A stretch of 64,000 bases of DNA from Adiantum capillus-veneris (GCA_014529385.2 CM043963.1:97966912-98030911), one strand, 5' to 3'. Shown: positions 34,505 through 44,869, counted from the first letter of the stretch. The notes: generated by a model not told the origin, from the sequence alone. Translations and numbers: made by a program.

Positions 34505-35295
34505 CCCCCTGCAGATAGCGTTTCTAACCATTGGTACAGCGTTATAGCAGCCAGCCTATCCAACGTTTTGAAAGCACCAGCACGTAGCGTTTTCTGCAGC
34601 ACTACCTCAGCAACACACAAGCCTTTTTTATCAGCCCTTAGCCCAGCGTTTCCAAGACCTGCATCTAGCGTTTTCAAGCCAAGCTACTCAGCATTTTGGC
34701 AGCCTAAGACTTCAGCGTTTTTCTACCTGCTGTACAACGTTTTCAAGCCCTTGAACCAGCGTCTTTAGCAGTGGTTGCAGTAGCCAATTCAACAAGGAAA
34801 CCCAGCAAAACAGCAAGCCTTCAGTAGCGTTTTTGCACAGCCTATGACCAGCGTTTGTGGCAGTCCGAACCAGCACTTTACATCAGCAAATTCAGCCAAA
34901 GCAGATAAGAAGGGACAGCCCGACAAGAGTCAGCATCGAAACACTCAGTTTTCAGCCATAGTCTCGTCCTCGTCGTCAACACTGTCGACATCAACATAGC
35001 CATTAGACTTACATCAGCATCATAGGATCAAATTGTGCAATCAATAGTAGACCACTCTCGCCATCGAGAGTGGGGCCAAGGTTTGACAACATCTCCGGTG
35101 TCGTATTCTCTTCTCTCTCTATATCTCAATCTCATGCACTTTCACGCACAGTGTCCATTTACTTTGTTTGTGTCCTTTGCACTCTCTCATTAAAGAACGG
35201 AAGGCTCTCCCTTCCCTAAGAAAAAGGAACCTTGAGCACAGTTCGGAGCACTCATCTTGAGCAAAGTTGAACATTCAATCCACTGCAACTTACAT

Positions 35296-35307
35296 TGGTA
35301 TCAGAGC
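35296..35307 (+). other. Primer-binding site of Y
   Basis: TGGTATCAGAGC, initiator tRNA-Met type, one base after the 5' LTR. Confidence 0.9.
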
Positions 35308-35538
35308 TTTGGCAATGTTCCGTATCACTCAAGGAAAGAACCACAAGAATCACAAGAATTTTTTTTGCTTGTTGCGGTCGCACGTAACCCAAGTCCTCTT
35401 GGGCGTGTCAATTCCTAATCGTGTTTTGGAAGAGTGACAGGAAACCCAAGAAAGAAGGGCTTGTCCAGCCTCCCCTTGTGCCTCTTTTCACTCATTGAGA
35501 GCGGACCGTGCACTTAGCGGCCGGCCAATCGACGTGAG

Positions 35539-37941
35539 ATGGGAAAAAGCAACCTTGGTGTGAGCGCAAGGCCGCCAAGAGGTGCGCCCACGGAAAAGAG
35601 TATAACTCGGGTGAAGAGAAGTTCCTTCTCTAACACAGATTGCAAGCGAAAGAAGAACCTCAAGACCCTCAAGAACCCCAAGAACCCAAGACCCACAAGA
35701 ACCCAAGTTCCTCGTGAACTTAAGAACCAAAGAACACAATGTATGGTCATCACCCGAAGCGGAATGGATACTTCGCATGGAGGTGATCAGCATGAAAGTA
35801 GTGAAGAAGAATTTCGTCACCGTGGAGGTTTTCCTGACCCTCCCCCTTCGCCGTCAACACCTAGGATTGCACCAAATCCTATGGAGGCCTTGGTGAAATC
35901 AATAATGGAGATGATGGCACGACAAGAAGCGACTCGCATTGCCTTGGAACGCGAGCGCGATGAACGAAAAGAAAGAAAGACGGCTATTGAGCGTGAGCGT
36001 GAGCAAACGCGCTTGGAAGCCGAAGCAAGACGAGCGGCCTTGGAGGCCGATCGTGAGGTTCACAGGGACCTCCGCACTCAAGAATTGGTTCGACAGGTTC
36101 TTGCCTCGAAGTCCGAGCCAACCAAAGATGTTGGTAGTTCCTCACGTGGCGCAAGCCGAGATTCGGACTCCAACAACCCAGTCACAAAGAAGATCCAATT
36201 CAGTAAGTATGATGGTAAGGTGGATGCTACGGTAATTCATTCTTGGTTGCATCAATTTAATGCTTATTTTGCGACAACTAAAAAGACAAGAAATAGCAAG
36301 GTTTTGACGGCAGCTATGTATCTTGGCGGTGATGCAATCAATTGGTACCACGCATGGCAAAAGGCACAGTTAGTTGCGCACCTAGAGGAAGCCGACAAAT
36401 TCACGCCTCTTTCCTTCGATTGGGCTGGTTTCCAAGACAAGATCAAGGTGCGGTTTATGCCACCTCAGTACCTCGTACGATTGAAGGACGATTGGCGCGG
36501 TCTTAAGAAAAATGATATGCCAGTTATGTCTTTTTCTAATCGTGTTTTGCAGCTAGGTACCCAATTACACAAGTCGGATGATGAGCGCAAAGAGGCATTC
36601 CTTTATGGATTGGACGAGTATATCAAGTACGATGTCGAGGTACTCGATCCAATCGATCTCAACAAGGCGGTAGCGATTGCTCTCTCACAGGAGATAAGGC
36701 ACAACAAGCAAAAGCCTAAGGAGAACAAAACTTCCACAAGTACCTCTCAGAACCCTCAGAAAGGTAAGACCGATAAGAATGGTAAGAACGGTAACTCTTC
36801 TAACCAATCTTCCAATAGTCTCTCAGAAAAGAACTCTCAAAGTGAACCCAAGGGTAAGGCTAACACAATTGCTAAACCTAAGCTCACTCCATATGAAAAG
36901 GTAGCACAAGGAATTTTAGGAGGATACATTACGTCGGAAGAGCAAAGCACTTATTCTAAGGAAGGTCGTTGTTTTCATTGTCACATTAAGGATCACATAA
37001 AAAGAACATGTCCTAAGCTTTACTCTAATGAATCTAAAGAATCCACAGAACCCACTTCCTCTGTCAATGCAATAAATGACAACACGAGTGTGCACCAAGT
37101 TTCTCATGACCCTCCCATTGATGAGTCTCTCATTAAATGTTATGGTCATATGACGGGGCAGCGGTTTGTCATATTGTTTGACCCAGGCAGTATGCATGAT
37201 GTGATTAGTCCCTCTCTTGTTGAGAAAGCCCGCCTAGAGGTTAGTCAGAAATCTCCTCTCGAAGTCTCTGGCTTTGCTCCCGGTATGGACTCTCTCATCA
37301 CGAAGGAGTGCTTTGATGTGTTGTTTACAATTCAACAAGCTGCTTTTTGTAGAAAATTTTTTGTCTCTCCTCTTTCAGGGTGTGATATGATTTTGGACAT
37401 TCGATGGTTTCGTGAGCATAACCCCCTCATTGATTGGGCGGAAAATACATTCACTTTCAATGCCAAAAGTGACTCTCCCATTGTCATTCGTGGAGAGCAA
37501 GTTGTTCATTCTCCATCTCTCATTTCTAATGTGCAGGCGAAGATTGAACGGATTCAGGAGAAGGAGACTCTCTCGGTCTCGTCTTCTCCAAAGCATAACA
37601 CACAGGAATTGCATGATTATGATAAGCATGATGAATTGCATGATAATGATGAGCATGATGATTTGGATGATAAAGACAAGCATGAGGATTTGCATGATGA
37701 TCAAGATGTATTTTCTCACAAGCATGATGATTTTTATGATCAAGACGTGATTGTTCACAAGGATGATGGTTTAATTGTTGCTTTTTCTAGTGAAGCTAAC
37801 CTCATTGCAGAGACGACCAATCACGAAGAACCGATCTTGGCTCTCGAGCCTAGGTCCAAAGAACCCCCACAGGAAGTACTATGTGTTCAAATGATTAGAG
37901 GGTCTCCACACGGTGGGTTTCATAACTCACACTCTCCATAA
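35539..37941 (+). CDS. Gag-protease protein of the gag-only element Y
   Basis: One open frame of 800 codons; it looks whole. The first ATG is at 35539, and a later in-frame ATG (MVITRSGMD, about 35743) is an alternative start and begins with the ITRSG word seen in several plant Gag proteins. Then come a long Arg/Glu-rich helix (about residues 115-185, coiled-coil composition), the Gag core (KIQFSKYDGKVDATVIHSWL, about 215-235), a CCHC knuckle (CFHCHIKDHIKRTC, about 477-490) and a protease-like block (FVILFDPGSMHDVIS, about 543-557). An unusual Asp/His-rich tail follows (about 687-745, many HD, DD and DK pairs). There is no polymerase after it, only about 940 bp of spacer before the 3' LTR. 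Confidence 0.85.
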   Translation: MGKSNLGVSARPPRGAPTEKSITRVKRSSFSNTDCKRKKNLKTLKNPKNPRPTRTQVPRELKNQRTQCMVITRSGMDTSHGGDQHESSEEEFRHRGGFPDPPPSPSTPRIAPNPMEALVKSIMEMMARQEATRIALERERDERKERKTAIEREREQTRLEAEARRAALEADREVHRDLRTQELVRQVLASKSEPTKDVGSSSRGASRDSDSNNPVTKKIQFSKYDGKVDATVIHSWLHQFNAYFATTKKTRNSKVLTAAMYLGGDAINWYHAWQKAQLVAHLEEADKFTPLSFDWAGFQDKIKVRFMPPQYLVRLKDDWRGLKKNDMPVMSFSNRVLQLGTQLHKSDDERKEAFLYGLDEYIKYDVEVLDPIDLNKAVAIALSQEIRHNKQKPKENKTSTSTSQNPQKGKTDKNGKNGNSSNQSSNSLSEKNSQSEPKGKANTIAKPKLTPYEKVAQGILGGYITSEEQSTYSKEGRCFHCHIKDHIKRTCPKLYSNESKESTEPTSSVNAINDNTSVHQVSHDPPIDESLIKCYGHMTGQRFVILFDPGSMHDVISPSLVEKARLEVSQKSPLEVSGFAPGMDSLITKECFDVLFTIQQAAFCRKFFVSPLSGCDMILDIRWFREHNPLIDWAENTFTFNAKSDSPIVIRGEQVVHSPSLISNVQAKIERIQEKETLSVSSSPKHNTQELHDYDKHDELHDNDEHDDLDDKDKHEDLHDDQDVFSHKHDDFYDQDVIVHKDDGLIVAFSSEANLIAETTNHEEPILALEPRSKEPPQEVLCVQMIRGSPHGGFHNSHSP

Positions 37942-38881
37942 AAAGGTCTAAGGAGAGAATAAAGGAGGAGAGGATGCGTTACACAAACTTTTGCAAATAT
38001 GCAAAAGTTTGCATAGTTTGAAAAAGTATAGGCATTTCTAGAGTTTAAATTAGAAACTTAACTATCCCTACCTACTTTAAGGCTGCGTGAGAAAGCGCTA
38101 TTCAAATTTTTTTGTGAGTTAACAAACTCACCATGCAAAAGCCCTGTTAGTCAGCACGCATTGTTCGAGTGTTTCATTCGTGATCGATTCCTGTATTTTA
38201 GTCGTCGTCTTTATGTGATTGCTTTTCCTAAGCATGACATATTGTATGTTGAACACGTTTCACTCATGAATGAGCACGGATGTATGCAGATTATTCATGA
38301 AAAGCTGAAAATTATTCATTCAAGGAAGTCACATTCCGCGTCTCTTCCTTGGCACGACACAGTTGTAGAAAGAGCACAAGAAAGTATGATCACCAAGCAT
38401 GGGCATTTCGTTGTGAATTGCCACAGTTGATTGATTTAGATCAGCAAGACAAGATTCGATCTCATTGTTTGTGTATGTGTGGTGAACGGTTTGACACTCC
38501 GTCTATTTGTTCATCTACATTGCATGCACAATCTTTTGAGAAGACGAGATTTTTTCCAATCACTCTACATGGAATAGGTATGTTCATGTTTTTGTGTTGG
38601 AAGTGGTTTCAGGAATTTTCAGCCATGGAGATTCTTGAAGAAGGTGGACCTACGTCTATAGACAAAGTTGAAGCATTGAAGGAGCTATCAATGACTTTGT
38701 GTCGCTTTCGGCGCGGCCCAAAGAAGCAAGTGTTGCAGATCTCTATGAAGTTCAAGCATCGCACGACCCACACCTCAAAGTGGGCCGGCGAGGAGTCTTT
38801 TCGAGGATTCCGGATGTTGTTGGCGATCTCCATCGTTGCCATACAGTTCGGTATCAGTACATCACTTTGAAAAGGAGGGGA
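37942..38881 (+). other. Spacer between Y gag and its 3' LTR
   Basis: Overlapping short frames (38161-38870) have no recognisable domain. The last bases (38870-38881, AAAAGGAGGGGA) form the polypurine tract. Confidence 0.6.
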
Positions 38882-39653
38882 TGTCACGTGACACATCCAA
38901 CCCTATGTGTCCGCGGACAAGCTACAGCATGACCAGGGTTCAGTTCCGTCAAGTTGGTCTAGAATAGGAAGTGATCTGGCACTTTTGTGAGTCTGTTCGC
39001 AAACCGTGCATGTCTAGACACTTAGATTAGATGCATATCCTCTGGTTGCACACAGCATTCCCATCAAAATCCATCAGAATCCATCAAGGGAATTTTCCAG
39101 TGCATTAAACCGAATTTCCCTATTTTTGACATTTTTCACTTATTTATTAAGTGACTTTTGTTGGGAACTAGGTAGGGCAATTTTGCTAAGATAATATATA
39201 AGCAAACCAAAGCTAGCACTATTTGGCAGAAGAAGAAGAAGAGCATCAGGCACTCAAGTGCAGCAGGCCTCTAGAGACCCTTCTCAGCAAGACGATCCCC
39301 CCCACCAACCTAGCGTTTTTGGAGCCTAGAAGGCCAGCGTTTTCAGCACTGCCATCAACGTTTTCAGCCTTGCATAAGAGCTTTCCAACCAACAGATTCA
39401 GCGAGAAGCAAGGCCCTGCAGATAGCGTTTCCAACCATTGGTACAGCGTTACAGCAGCCAGCATATCCAGCGTTTTGAAAGCACCAGCAGGCAGCGTTTT
39501 CTTCAGCACTACCTCAACAACAGACCAGCGTTTTTTATCAGCCCTTAGCCTGGCGTTTCCAAGACCTACATCTAGCGTTTTCAAGCCAAACTACTCAGCG
39601 TTTTGGCAGCCTAAGACTTCAGCGTTTTTCTACCTGCTGTACAGCGTTTTCAG
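38882..39653 (+). repeat. 3' LTR of Y
   Basis: About 770 bp, matching the first 60% or so of the 5' LTR. It includes a TATA-like ATATATAAG near 39191 and the AGCGTTTT motif array (39311-39650). It abuts X pol sequence directly on its right. Confidence 0.8.
39311..39650 (+). repeat. AGCGTTTT motif array, about 21-25 bp spacing
   Basis: Thirteen AGCGTTT or near variants start at about 39312, 39336, 39357, 39424, 39445, 39469, 39493, 39527, 39552, 39574, 39597, 39621 and 39643. The same array occurs in the Y 5' LTR (30235-30300, 34512-34860), and a weak form occurs in the W copy near 44095-44150. Confidence 0.75.
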
Positions 39654-41475
39654 TCTTCGCAAACCTTTCGAGGTCTTCTGCAATGCATCTGGAGATTGTG
39701 TGGTAGCAATTTTGAACCAAGAGGGTCACGCCATAGCCTACGAAAGCCGACACCTTAGAGATGCAAAGTTGCATGCTTCCATTTATGAGAAAGAGCTAAT
39801 GGCAGTAATTCATGCTCTTTCCATTTGGAAACATTATCTGTTAGGAGTTGATTTTATAATCAAGACAGATCATCAGAGTCTTCCCCACTTTCTCACACAG
39901 AGAAAGTTATCAAAAAAAGCAGATGAGATGGCTAACTTTCTTTCAATGTTCCATTTTCAGATCTTACACACCTCTGGAACAAAGAATGCGGTTGCAGATG
40001 CCCTTTCCAAGCATCCAAAGATCAATGAAATGACAACTATTTATCATGAGGAACTAGAATCTCTCAGTGAGATGTATCCTCAAGATCCAGACTTCGCTAC
40101 AATCTGGACAAATCTTCAAGCTAGTCACTCCAGGCCACCTTATTCCATTAGGGATAATACACTATATCATCAACAAGCAATATGTATAGCTCAGCCCTTA
40201 AGACAGAAGGTGATGGATGAAGCACACAATTCTCCCTATGCCGAGCATTGGGGAATTGCTGCTACCACTAGTGCTCTTGAAAGATATTTCTTTTGGCCAA
40301 CACTCAAGGCGAACATTGAAAAATATGTACGCGAGTGTTTAGCATGCCAAAAAGCGAAATATGATCGACGTAAAGTTTATGGCAAGCTCCCTGTGCCTAA
40401 CACGCCATGGGAAAGTATTGCCATGGATTTTATTACGGATCTTCCTAGCTCCAAGAATGGAAATGATGCAATTTGGACTATAATAGACAGATTTAGTAAG
40501 CAAGCACATTTCCTTCCAGTTAAGAAGATAATCAAAGCTGATCACATGGCTAGAATATTTCTAGCTCAATTTTTTAAACATCATGGATTGCCAAAGACTC
40601 TGTTAGCGATAGAGATCCTCGCATAACTAGTCTATTTTGGCAAGCATTATTCAAGAATTTGGGAACTAAGCTTGATTTTTCATCAGCTTATCATCCTCAA
40701 CCAGATGGTCAAAGCGATTGTTTTAGATCTTCTGAAGTGCTATGTTTCAGAAAGACAATCCGAATGGAAACAATACTTATCCTTAGTTGAGTTTGAATAT
40801 AATAATAGCATACATTCCTCAACTGGTAAATCTCCCTTCGAAATTATTTATGGGAAACCACTCTTACTTCCTATTATGGTTACCCAAGAAAACATATTTG
40901 CCGCAGACGAATTTGTGCGCGATATTGATACCGCCTAGAAGCAAGTAAAGCAAGCGATTCTTCGTACTCAAAAGCAGCAGAAGAGAAAAGAAGACAAGCA
41001 CAAAAGAAATCTCAATCTTGCGAAAGGACAATACGTCCTACTTAAGTTTGAGAAAGCTAGATTGAAAAAGCAAGTCGGAAAAGGGAAGGTTGTAAAACTT
41101 TCCCATCGATTTTACGGCCCTTTCAAGATAACAAATAAAGTCAATGAAGTGGCTTTTAGATTGGATTTGCCTTCTCATTGGCGCATCCATGCTTTTCATG
41201 TAAGTCTCCTCCGACAATATGTTGGTCCTCCTCCAGTGGCTCCAGTACAAGAAGATCCTCCAGAAGTCGAAGAGATTGAGGAAATCCTTCTATTAGAGCA
41301 GATAATACACCACTCCGAGAGAACTAAAGTCCAGGAGACTACATCGAAAATATTTAGTCAAGTTCAAGAATTATACCCCTTAGATGCAAAGTGGATGACT
41401 GCGTCCTATCTGAAGGACTACCCAGACATCTTGCACAGTTATATTGATGCTCTACAATTGAGGTCAACTCTTTAA
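39654..41475 (+). pseudogene. Rest of X pol: RNase H, integrase, chromodomain
   Basis: Resumes in RNase H (EVFCNASGDCVVAILNQEGH, ending NAVADALSKHP at about 40015). Then come the integrase zinc region (SPYAEHWGIAA, CLACQKAKYD near 40350), catalytic core (MDFITDLPSSKNGNDAIWTI near 40425), C-terminal block (KARLKKQVGKGKVVKLSHRF) and a chromodomain-like tail near 41270-41420. It is close to the young element and to the relic at 45973-47575. It is broken. Confidence 0.88.
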
Positions 41476-41487
41476 AACCAAGAGGGA

Positions 41488-42955
41488 TGTAACATTGTCA
41501 GACTTTGTAAATAATTAATTTTATTTACGAGAAAATAATTATCTAATTAGTTGTGTGCACATCAGAATAGAACTAGCAGTTCTAGGCCCTCAGGTGCGCC
41601 CAAACTTGGGCCAGAGCATCTCAGGGAGACCCTAGCAGAAAATACCCTAAAGCCCTAGTGATTGGGAAATCGGGTCTTCAATAAGGGGTAGACAGTAGCC
41701 TCAGATTTCAGGCTCAGAAAATTACGCGCGTCAGTGCGAGCACAGGAATGAGATTGGGTTCTTAGAACATTAATCCTAAGGCCTGGATTATTTGTAAGGC
41801 CTTAAGATAAGTCAGTTAAACTAATATTAATTATTTTTGTGCCGGACCAAATGACCAGACAAGTGTGAACAGGTAATGCCAGAGCAATGCCGTACCGGCA
41901 TTGTGCTGGGGAGCAGCTAACGTTTTTATTAGTAGTAACCATGTGTGCAGTTGTGAGTTAATTTGCACATTTTATTGATAGCCTAGAAACTTTTTAAATG
42001 TGAAAGTTGAATGGTTTCAAAGATTATTAAGTTTAAGTGTGCTACTTGACACACTTACGAATCCAAAGTGACTCTCACTCTCACTCACCCTCCCTCCCTC
42101 GTCCTCTAGCGCCCCCTCTTATGGCTGGCTATTTAGGAGCACCCCCTCCCCCTCTTCACAGGTTGGCAGTGCACCTACCCCCCCTAAAGTGAGCGTGCTC
42201 TACGCACCACAGCTCTCTATTGAAGCTAGAGAATTGGTCCTTGTGGTGTATGTGGAGACTTTGAGCTCCCATCACCTAGAAGTTAGAACAAGGTTTCTCT
42301 TGATCATAGGCTGTTGTGGGAGAAGATTCATCGCGAAAAGTAGAAGGAAACTCTCTTTCTTTCACGCCTAGCTACCGCAAATTCTCTGTTTTCAGCCCCT
42401 AATCACCTCTATTAGGGTGAATTTCAGCAAAGTACTCATAGAATCTAGTTCTTCTCTACCTATACTACGCGTACACAAAGTTTGGTGCGATTCGATCGCG
42501 AAAAAGGTCTCTATTTTGGCATTGGAACGTACTCAGGTAACATTTCCCAGTTGTGTGCAGAAAAATACAGCAAGCATGTGTGCGTGCATTTTGTGTGTTT
42601 CTCCCTTGTTTTTATTGCAGGAATGATTATGCACACAGGGACATAGTTAGCGGAAGGTAGACTCTCATTTACGAGAGCTTCCCTGGAGTTTTGTGGAAGA
42701 TAGAATCTCGCTTACGAGAGCTTTCCAAAATCTCACAGCAGAAGGAAAAACCTCTCAGTAGTCAGAGAGTAGTTTTCTCACTCTCTCAGTCAGAAGCAGA
42801 AAAGAAAGAATAGAGGTTTTCTCACTCTCTCAGTCAGAAGCAGAAAAGAAAGAATAGAGGACGGGCTTTTGCCCCGTTCCTATGCTTATAAAGATTCTCC
42901 CTTAGTAATAAAGATATTCTCTTTAGGGGACCAGCCCATCTTCTCCTCCCCAATG

Positions 42956-43035
<80 letters not shown>

Positions 43036-43084
43036 TTTGAAGTGTAATTAAAAAGTCAGTTTACACTTCCGTATCTTTGTGACA
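41488..43084 (+). repeat. 3' LTR of X
   Basis: 1597 bp, TGTAACATTGTCAG...TTTGTGACA, preceded by the purine-rich AAAACCAAGAGGGA. It matches both pieces of the 5' LTR. Confidence 0.9.
42958..43032 (+). repeat. (CT)n tract in the X 3' LTR
   Basis: About 37 CT units, at the same LTR position as 18594-18658 but longer. Confidence 0.97.
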
Positions 43085-43329
43085 GCCAGGTACTGGTACT
43101 CAACTATGGGAACACTCCCGAGTGCCTACGCCTAGCAAACATTGGTTGTGCTCATGGTCAGTCACAAAGTATACAACTAGTCTAAAGTGCTTGGACATGC
43201 AAGTCTCGCATACATGCTCACAAGGGTGACAGGGCCCAGAACACTTCCTAAGTTGTCCTAAATCCTAGCACTAGGAGTTAGCTTGTCCACATGCACATAG
43301 GGTTAGAAGTGCACGTGACATGGGTCCAC

Positions 43330-43671
43330 AATCAAGTTTTGCACCATCTTCGGTGTTAGACAAAAAGAAAACCCTACAGTTCCTACAACAATTTGACAAC
43401 ACTCGACAATTACACTGAGGAATCTAAGATTACTCGGGTTGCAGCTTTTCCGAAGTACAATGTTATGCAATGGTGGAGTTCTTCACCTACAAAACCTCAT
43501 GCTGCAAGGACATGGCAAGCCTTCAAGATAATTTTTACAAACAATTACCGCACATCTCTCTTCGAAGCACAATTTCTTCCATATTGGGAAAATTTTAAAA
43601 TGGTCTCCAGCAACACCTTAGACGATTATAATCAAAGATTTTGGGATGTGTATCTGCCATTCTCGCTATGA
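43330..43671 (+). pseudogene. Gag relic of an older gypsy element
   Basis: Reads DKKKTLQFLQQFD and later TLDDYNQRFWDVYLPFS, matching the Gag of the young element (DRKKALSFLQQFD, NLDDYNRKFWKALLP). It predates both W solo LTRs, which are inserted on either side of and within it. No LTR of its own is identified. It is broken. Confidence 0.7.
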
Positions 43672-43679
43672 TTTGCAAC

Positions 43680-44526
43680 TTCTCTATCACGTGCACATCT
43701 AGGGTTTAGGACAACCTAGGAAGTGTTATGGCACCTTGTGAACCTGTACGCAAGACGTGCATGTCCGGGCACTTTAGATTAGTTGCATACCCTCCGATTG
43801 CACATGAGCACAACCAATGTCTACTAGGTGTAGGCACTGGGGAGTTTTCCCATACAGCACGATTAGTACCAAGCCTAGGTAATAACTGCATATGAAGCAC
43901 CTCTTACAATGAGTTTGATAGCCTATTTATAAGTGGGACTTTTCAGCCAGCATTATTAAAAAGTTGTGAGGCTCCAGCATAACTATGCTCGGCCCAACCT
44001 TTTTGACCTATATAGGTGACTCTGAGGCCCAAGGGTCACCTCTCTAGACATTAAAAACCCGCAGTACAAGTACCCATAGCGTCTCAATGACCCTGACGTT
44101 TTTGCAACCACTAGCGTTTTCCTCATCGGGTCAACCAACATTTTCAGCCTACTATTGCTAGATCCCTCGGTACCCCAGCATCGGCCCTACCGTTTTCAGT
44201 TTTCAGCCCTTAGCCTCGCAGATCCAATCATCTACCGCAAGGATCCGATCAACATCTCAGCATCTGGATCCAATGTATCAGCATTTGTGCAATCTAAAGC
44301 AAATACCTCTCTAGAGATAGAGAGGGCGGCCCTTGGAGGAGGATTTGGGACACCATTTGGTGTTATTCTTCTCTCCCTATCACTCATAGAACCATCACTC
44401 ACGATATCATTCTCCTCTCTCTCTCGTCTATTGCACATCTCTCTCATCAAGTAAAAGGAACCTTGAGTATGCACTGAGCACACATCCTGAGCATTCACCA
44501 TCACTTCCGCTGCACATGACATTCTC
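43680..44526 (+). mobile_element. Second solo LTR of family W
   Basis: The LTR spans 43685-44521 (837 bp), starting TATCACGTGCACATC and ending CTGCACATGACA. TTCTC flanks both ends (43680-43684 and 44522-44526), and no element body adjoins it, so it is a solo LTR. It matches the W solo LTR split by X, in opposite orientation. Confidence 0.82.
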
Positions 44527-44847
44527 TCTAGTGTGAGTAGTAGCACTGGAAAGCTTCGGCCTCTGCTAAAGGGATCCCGATACGTAATCTAAGAAGAGCT
44601 TGAAGGATTGCCACATCCTCAAATCGGGCTAAGACTCTTTGGGAGTGGTGAGCTTTGGCTCTCAAGATGTAGTTTAAGAAGAGGATTCTCCCAAGTACCA
44701 TCAAGTTTGAGATTGGAATGAAGCTTGCATTTTGTCATAAATGGGAGCACACACGAATAATCAACAAGCTGAAAATAAATAAACTTTCGACCAAAAGAGA
44801 CAAGGGAGAAGATCGACACAATATTTGGGACCAGAAGATGGGCTCGT

Positions 44848-44869
44848 CCCCCCCCCCCCCCCCCCCCCC
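44848..44869 (+). repeat. Poly-C run, 22 bases
   Basis: Uninterrupted C tract. Confidence 0.95.

Larger units (their letters stand above)
30342..34511 (-). mobile_element. Short-LTR gypsy chromovirus Z nested in the Y 5' LTR
   Basis: LTRs of only about 121-123 bp (30347-30469 and 34384-34504) flank a minus-strand pol. CCCTG is found on both sides (30342-30346 and 34507-34511), with two extra C at the right. The primer site next to the right LTR reads TGGTATTCGAGC, close to the tRNA-Met type. The purine tract next to the left LTR reads GGGGAGGGTAA. No clear gag is visible. It is broken in a few places. Confidence 0.85.
29808..35294 (+). repeat. 5' LTR of Y, split by element Z
   Basis: Pieces are 29808-30346 and about 34512-35294, roughly 1.3 kb in all. 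A TATA-like ATATATAAG lies at about 30120-30128. It ends CTGCAACTTACA and is followed by the primer site. An array of AGCGTTTT-type motifs runs through both pieces (30235-30300 and 34512-34860). Confidence 0.8.
29808..39653 (+). mobile_element. Gag-only LTR element Y (TR-GAG type) nested in X pol
   Basis: Y starts TGTCACATGACACATCC at 29808, and its 3' LTR starts with nearly the same words at 38882. The 5' LTR is split by element Z. The interior (35308-38881) has a primer site, an 800-codon Gag-protease frame and a polypurine tract, but no reverse transcriptase, RNase H or integrase. This fits the plant terminal-repeat-with-GAG class of non-autonomous elements. The two LTRs differ by about 5-6% by eye where they overlap. 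Its LTRs are related to family W. Confidence 0.8.
10261..43084 (+). mobile_element. Ty3/gypsy element X, interrupted by three nested insertions
   Basis: X has a 5' LTR (10261-18722, itself split), leader, gag-pol pieces (27930-29807 and 39654-41475) and a 3' LTR (41488-43084). Both LTRs start TGTAACA and end TTTGTGACA. Flanks are GCCAA (10256-10260) and GCCAG (43085-43089), a 4-of-5 target duplication. Its own length without guests is about 7.7 kb. Gag, zinc knuckle, protease, reverse transcriptase, RNase H, integrase and a chromodomain-like tail are all represented. It is broken, and its LTRs differ by several percent by eye, so it is old. Confidence 0.8.
9432..43325 (-). mobile_element. Solo LTR of family W, split by the element X insertion
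   Basis: The LTR pieces are 9437-10260 and about 43090-43320, minus strand, together about 1.05 kb. The outer piece reads TGTCACGTGCACTTC on the minus strand at its start, and the inner piece ends CTGCACTTATA. Both outer flanks carry TGGGT (9432-9436 and 43321-43325), a clean 5-bp target duplication, so this was a solo LTR before X landed in it. Its sequence matches the W copy at 43685-44521 and more distantly the LTRs of element Y. Confidence 0.8.

Noticed and set aside
39311-39650. CRISPR-like regularly spaced repeats
   Set aside because: The repeat is only 7-8 bases, spacing is variable, it lies in both LTRs of a plant retrotransposon and there are no cas genes.
39223-39653. Protein-coding potential of the Y 3' LTR (an open frame with recurring Ser-Ala-Phe/Ser-Val-Phe words)
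   Set aside because: The recurring words mirror the AGCGTTTT motif array. The frame continues into X pol only because the two abut.
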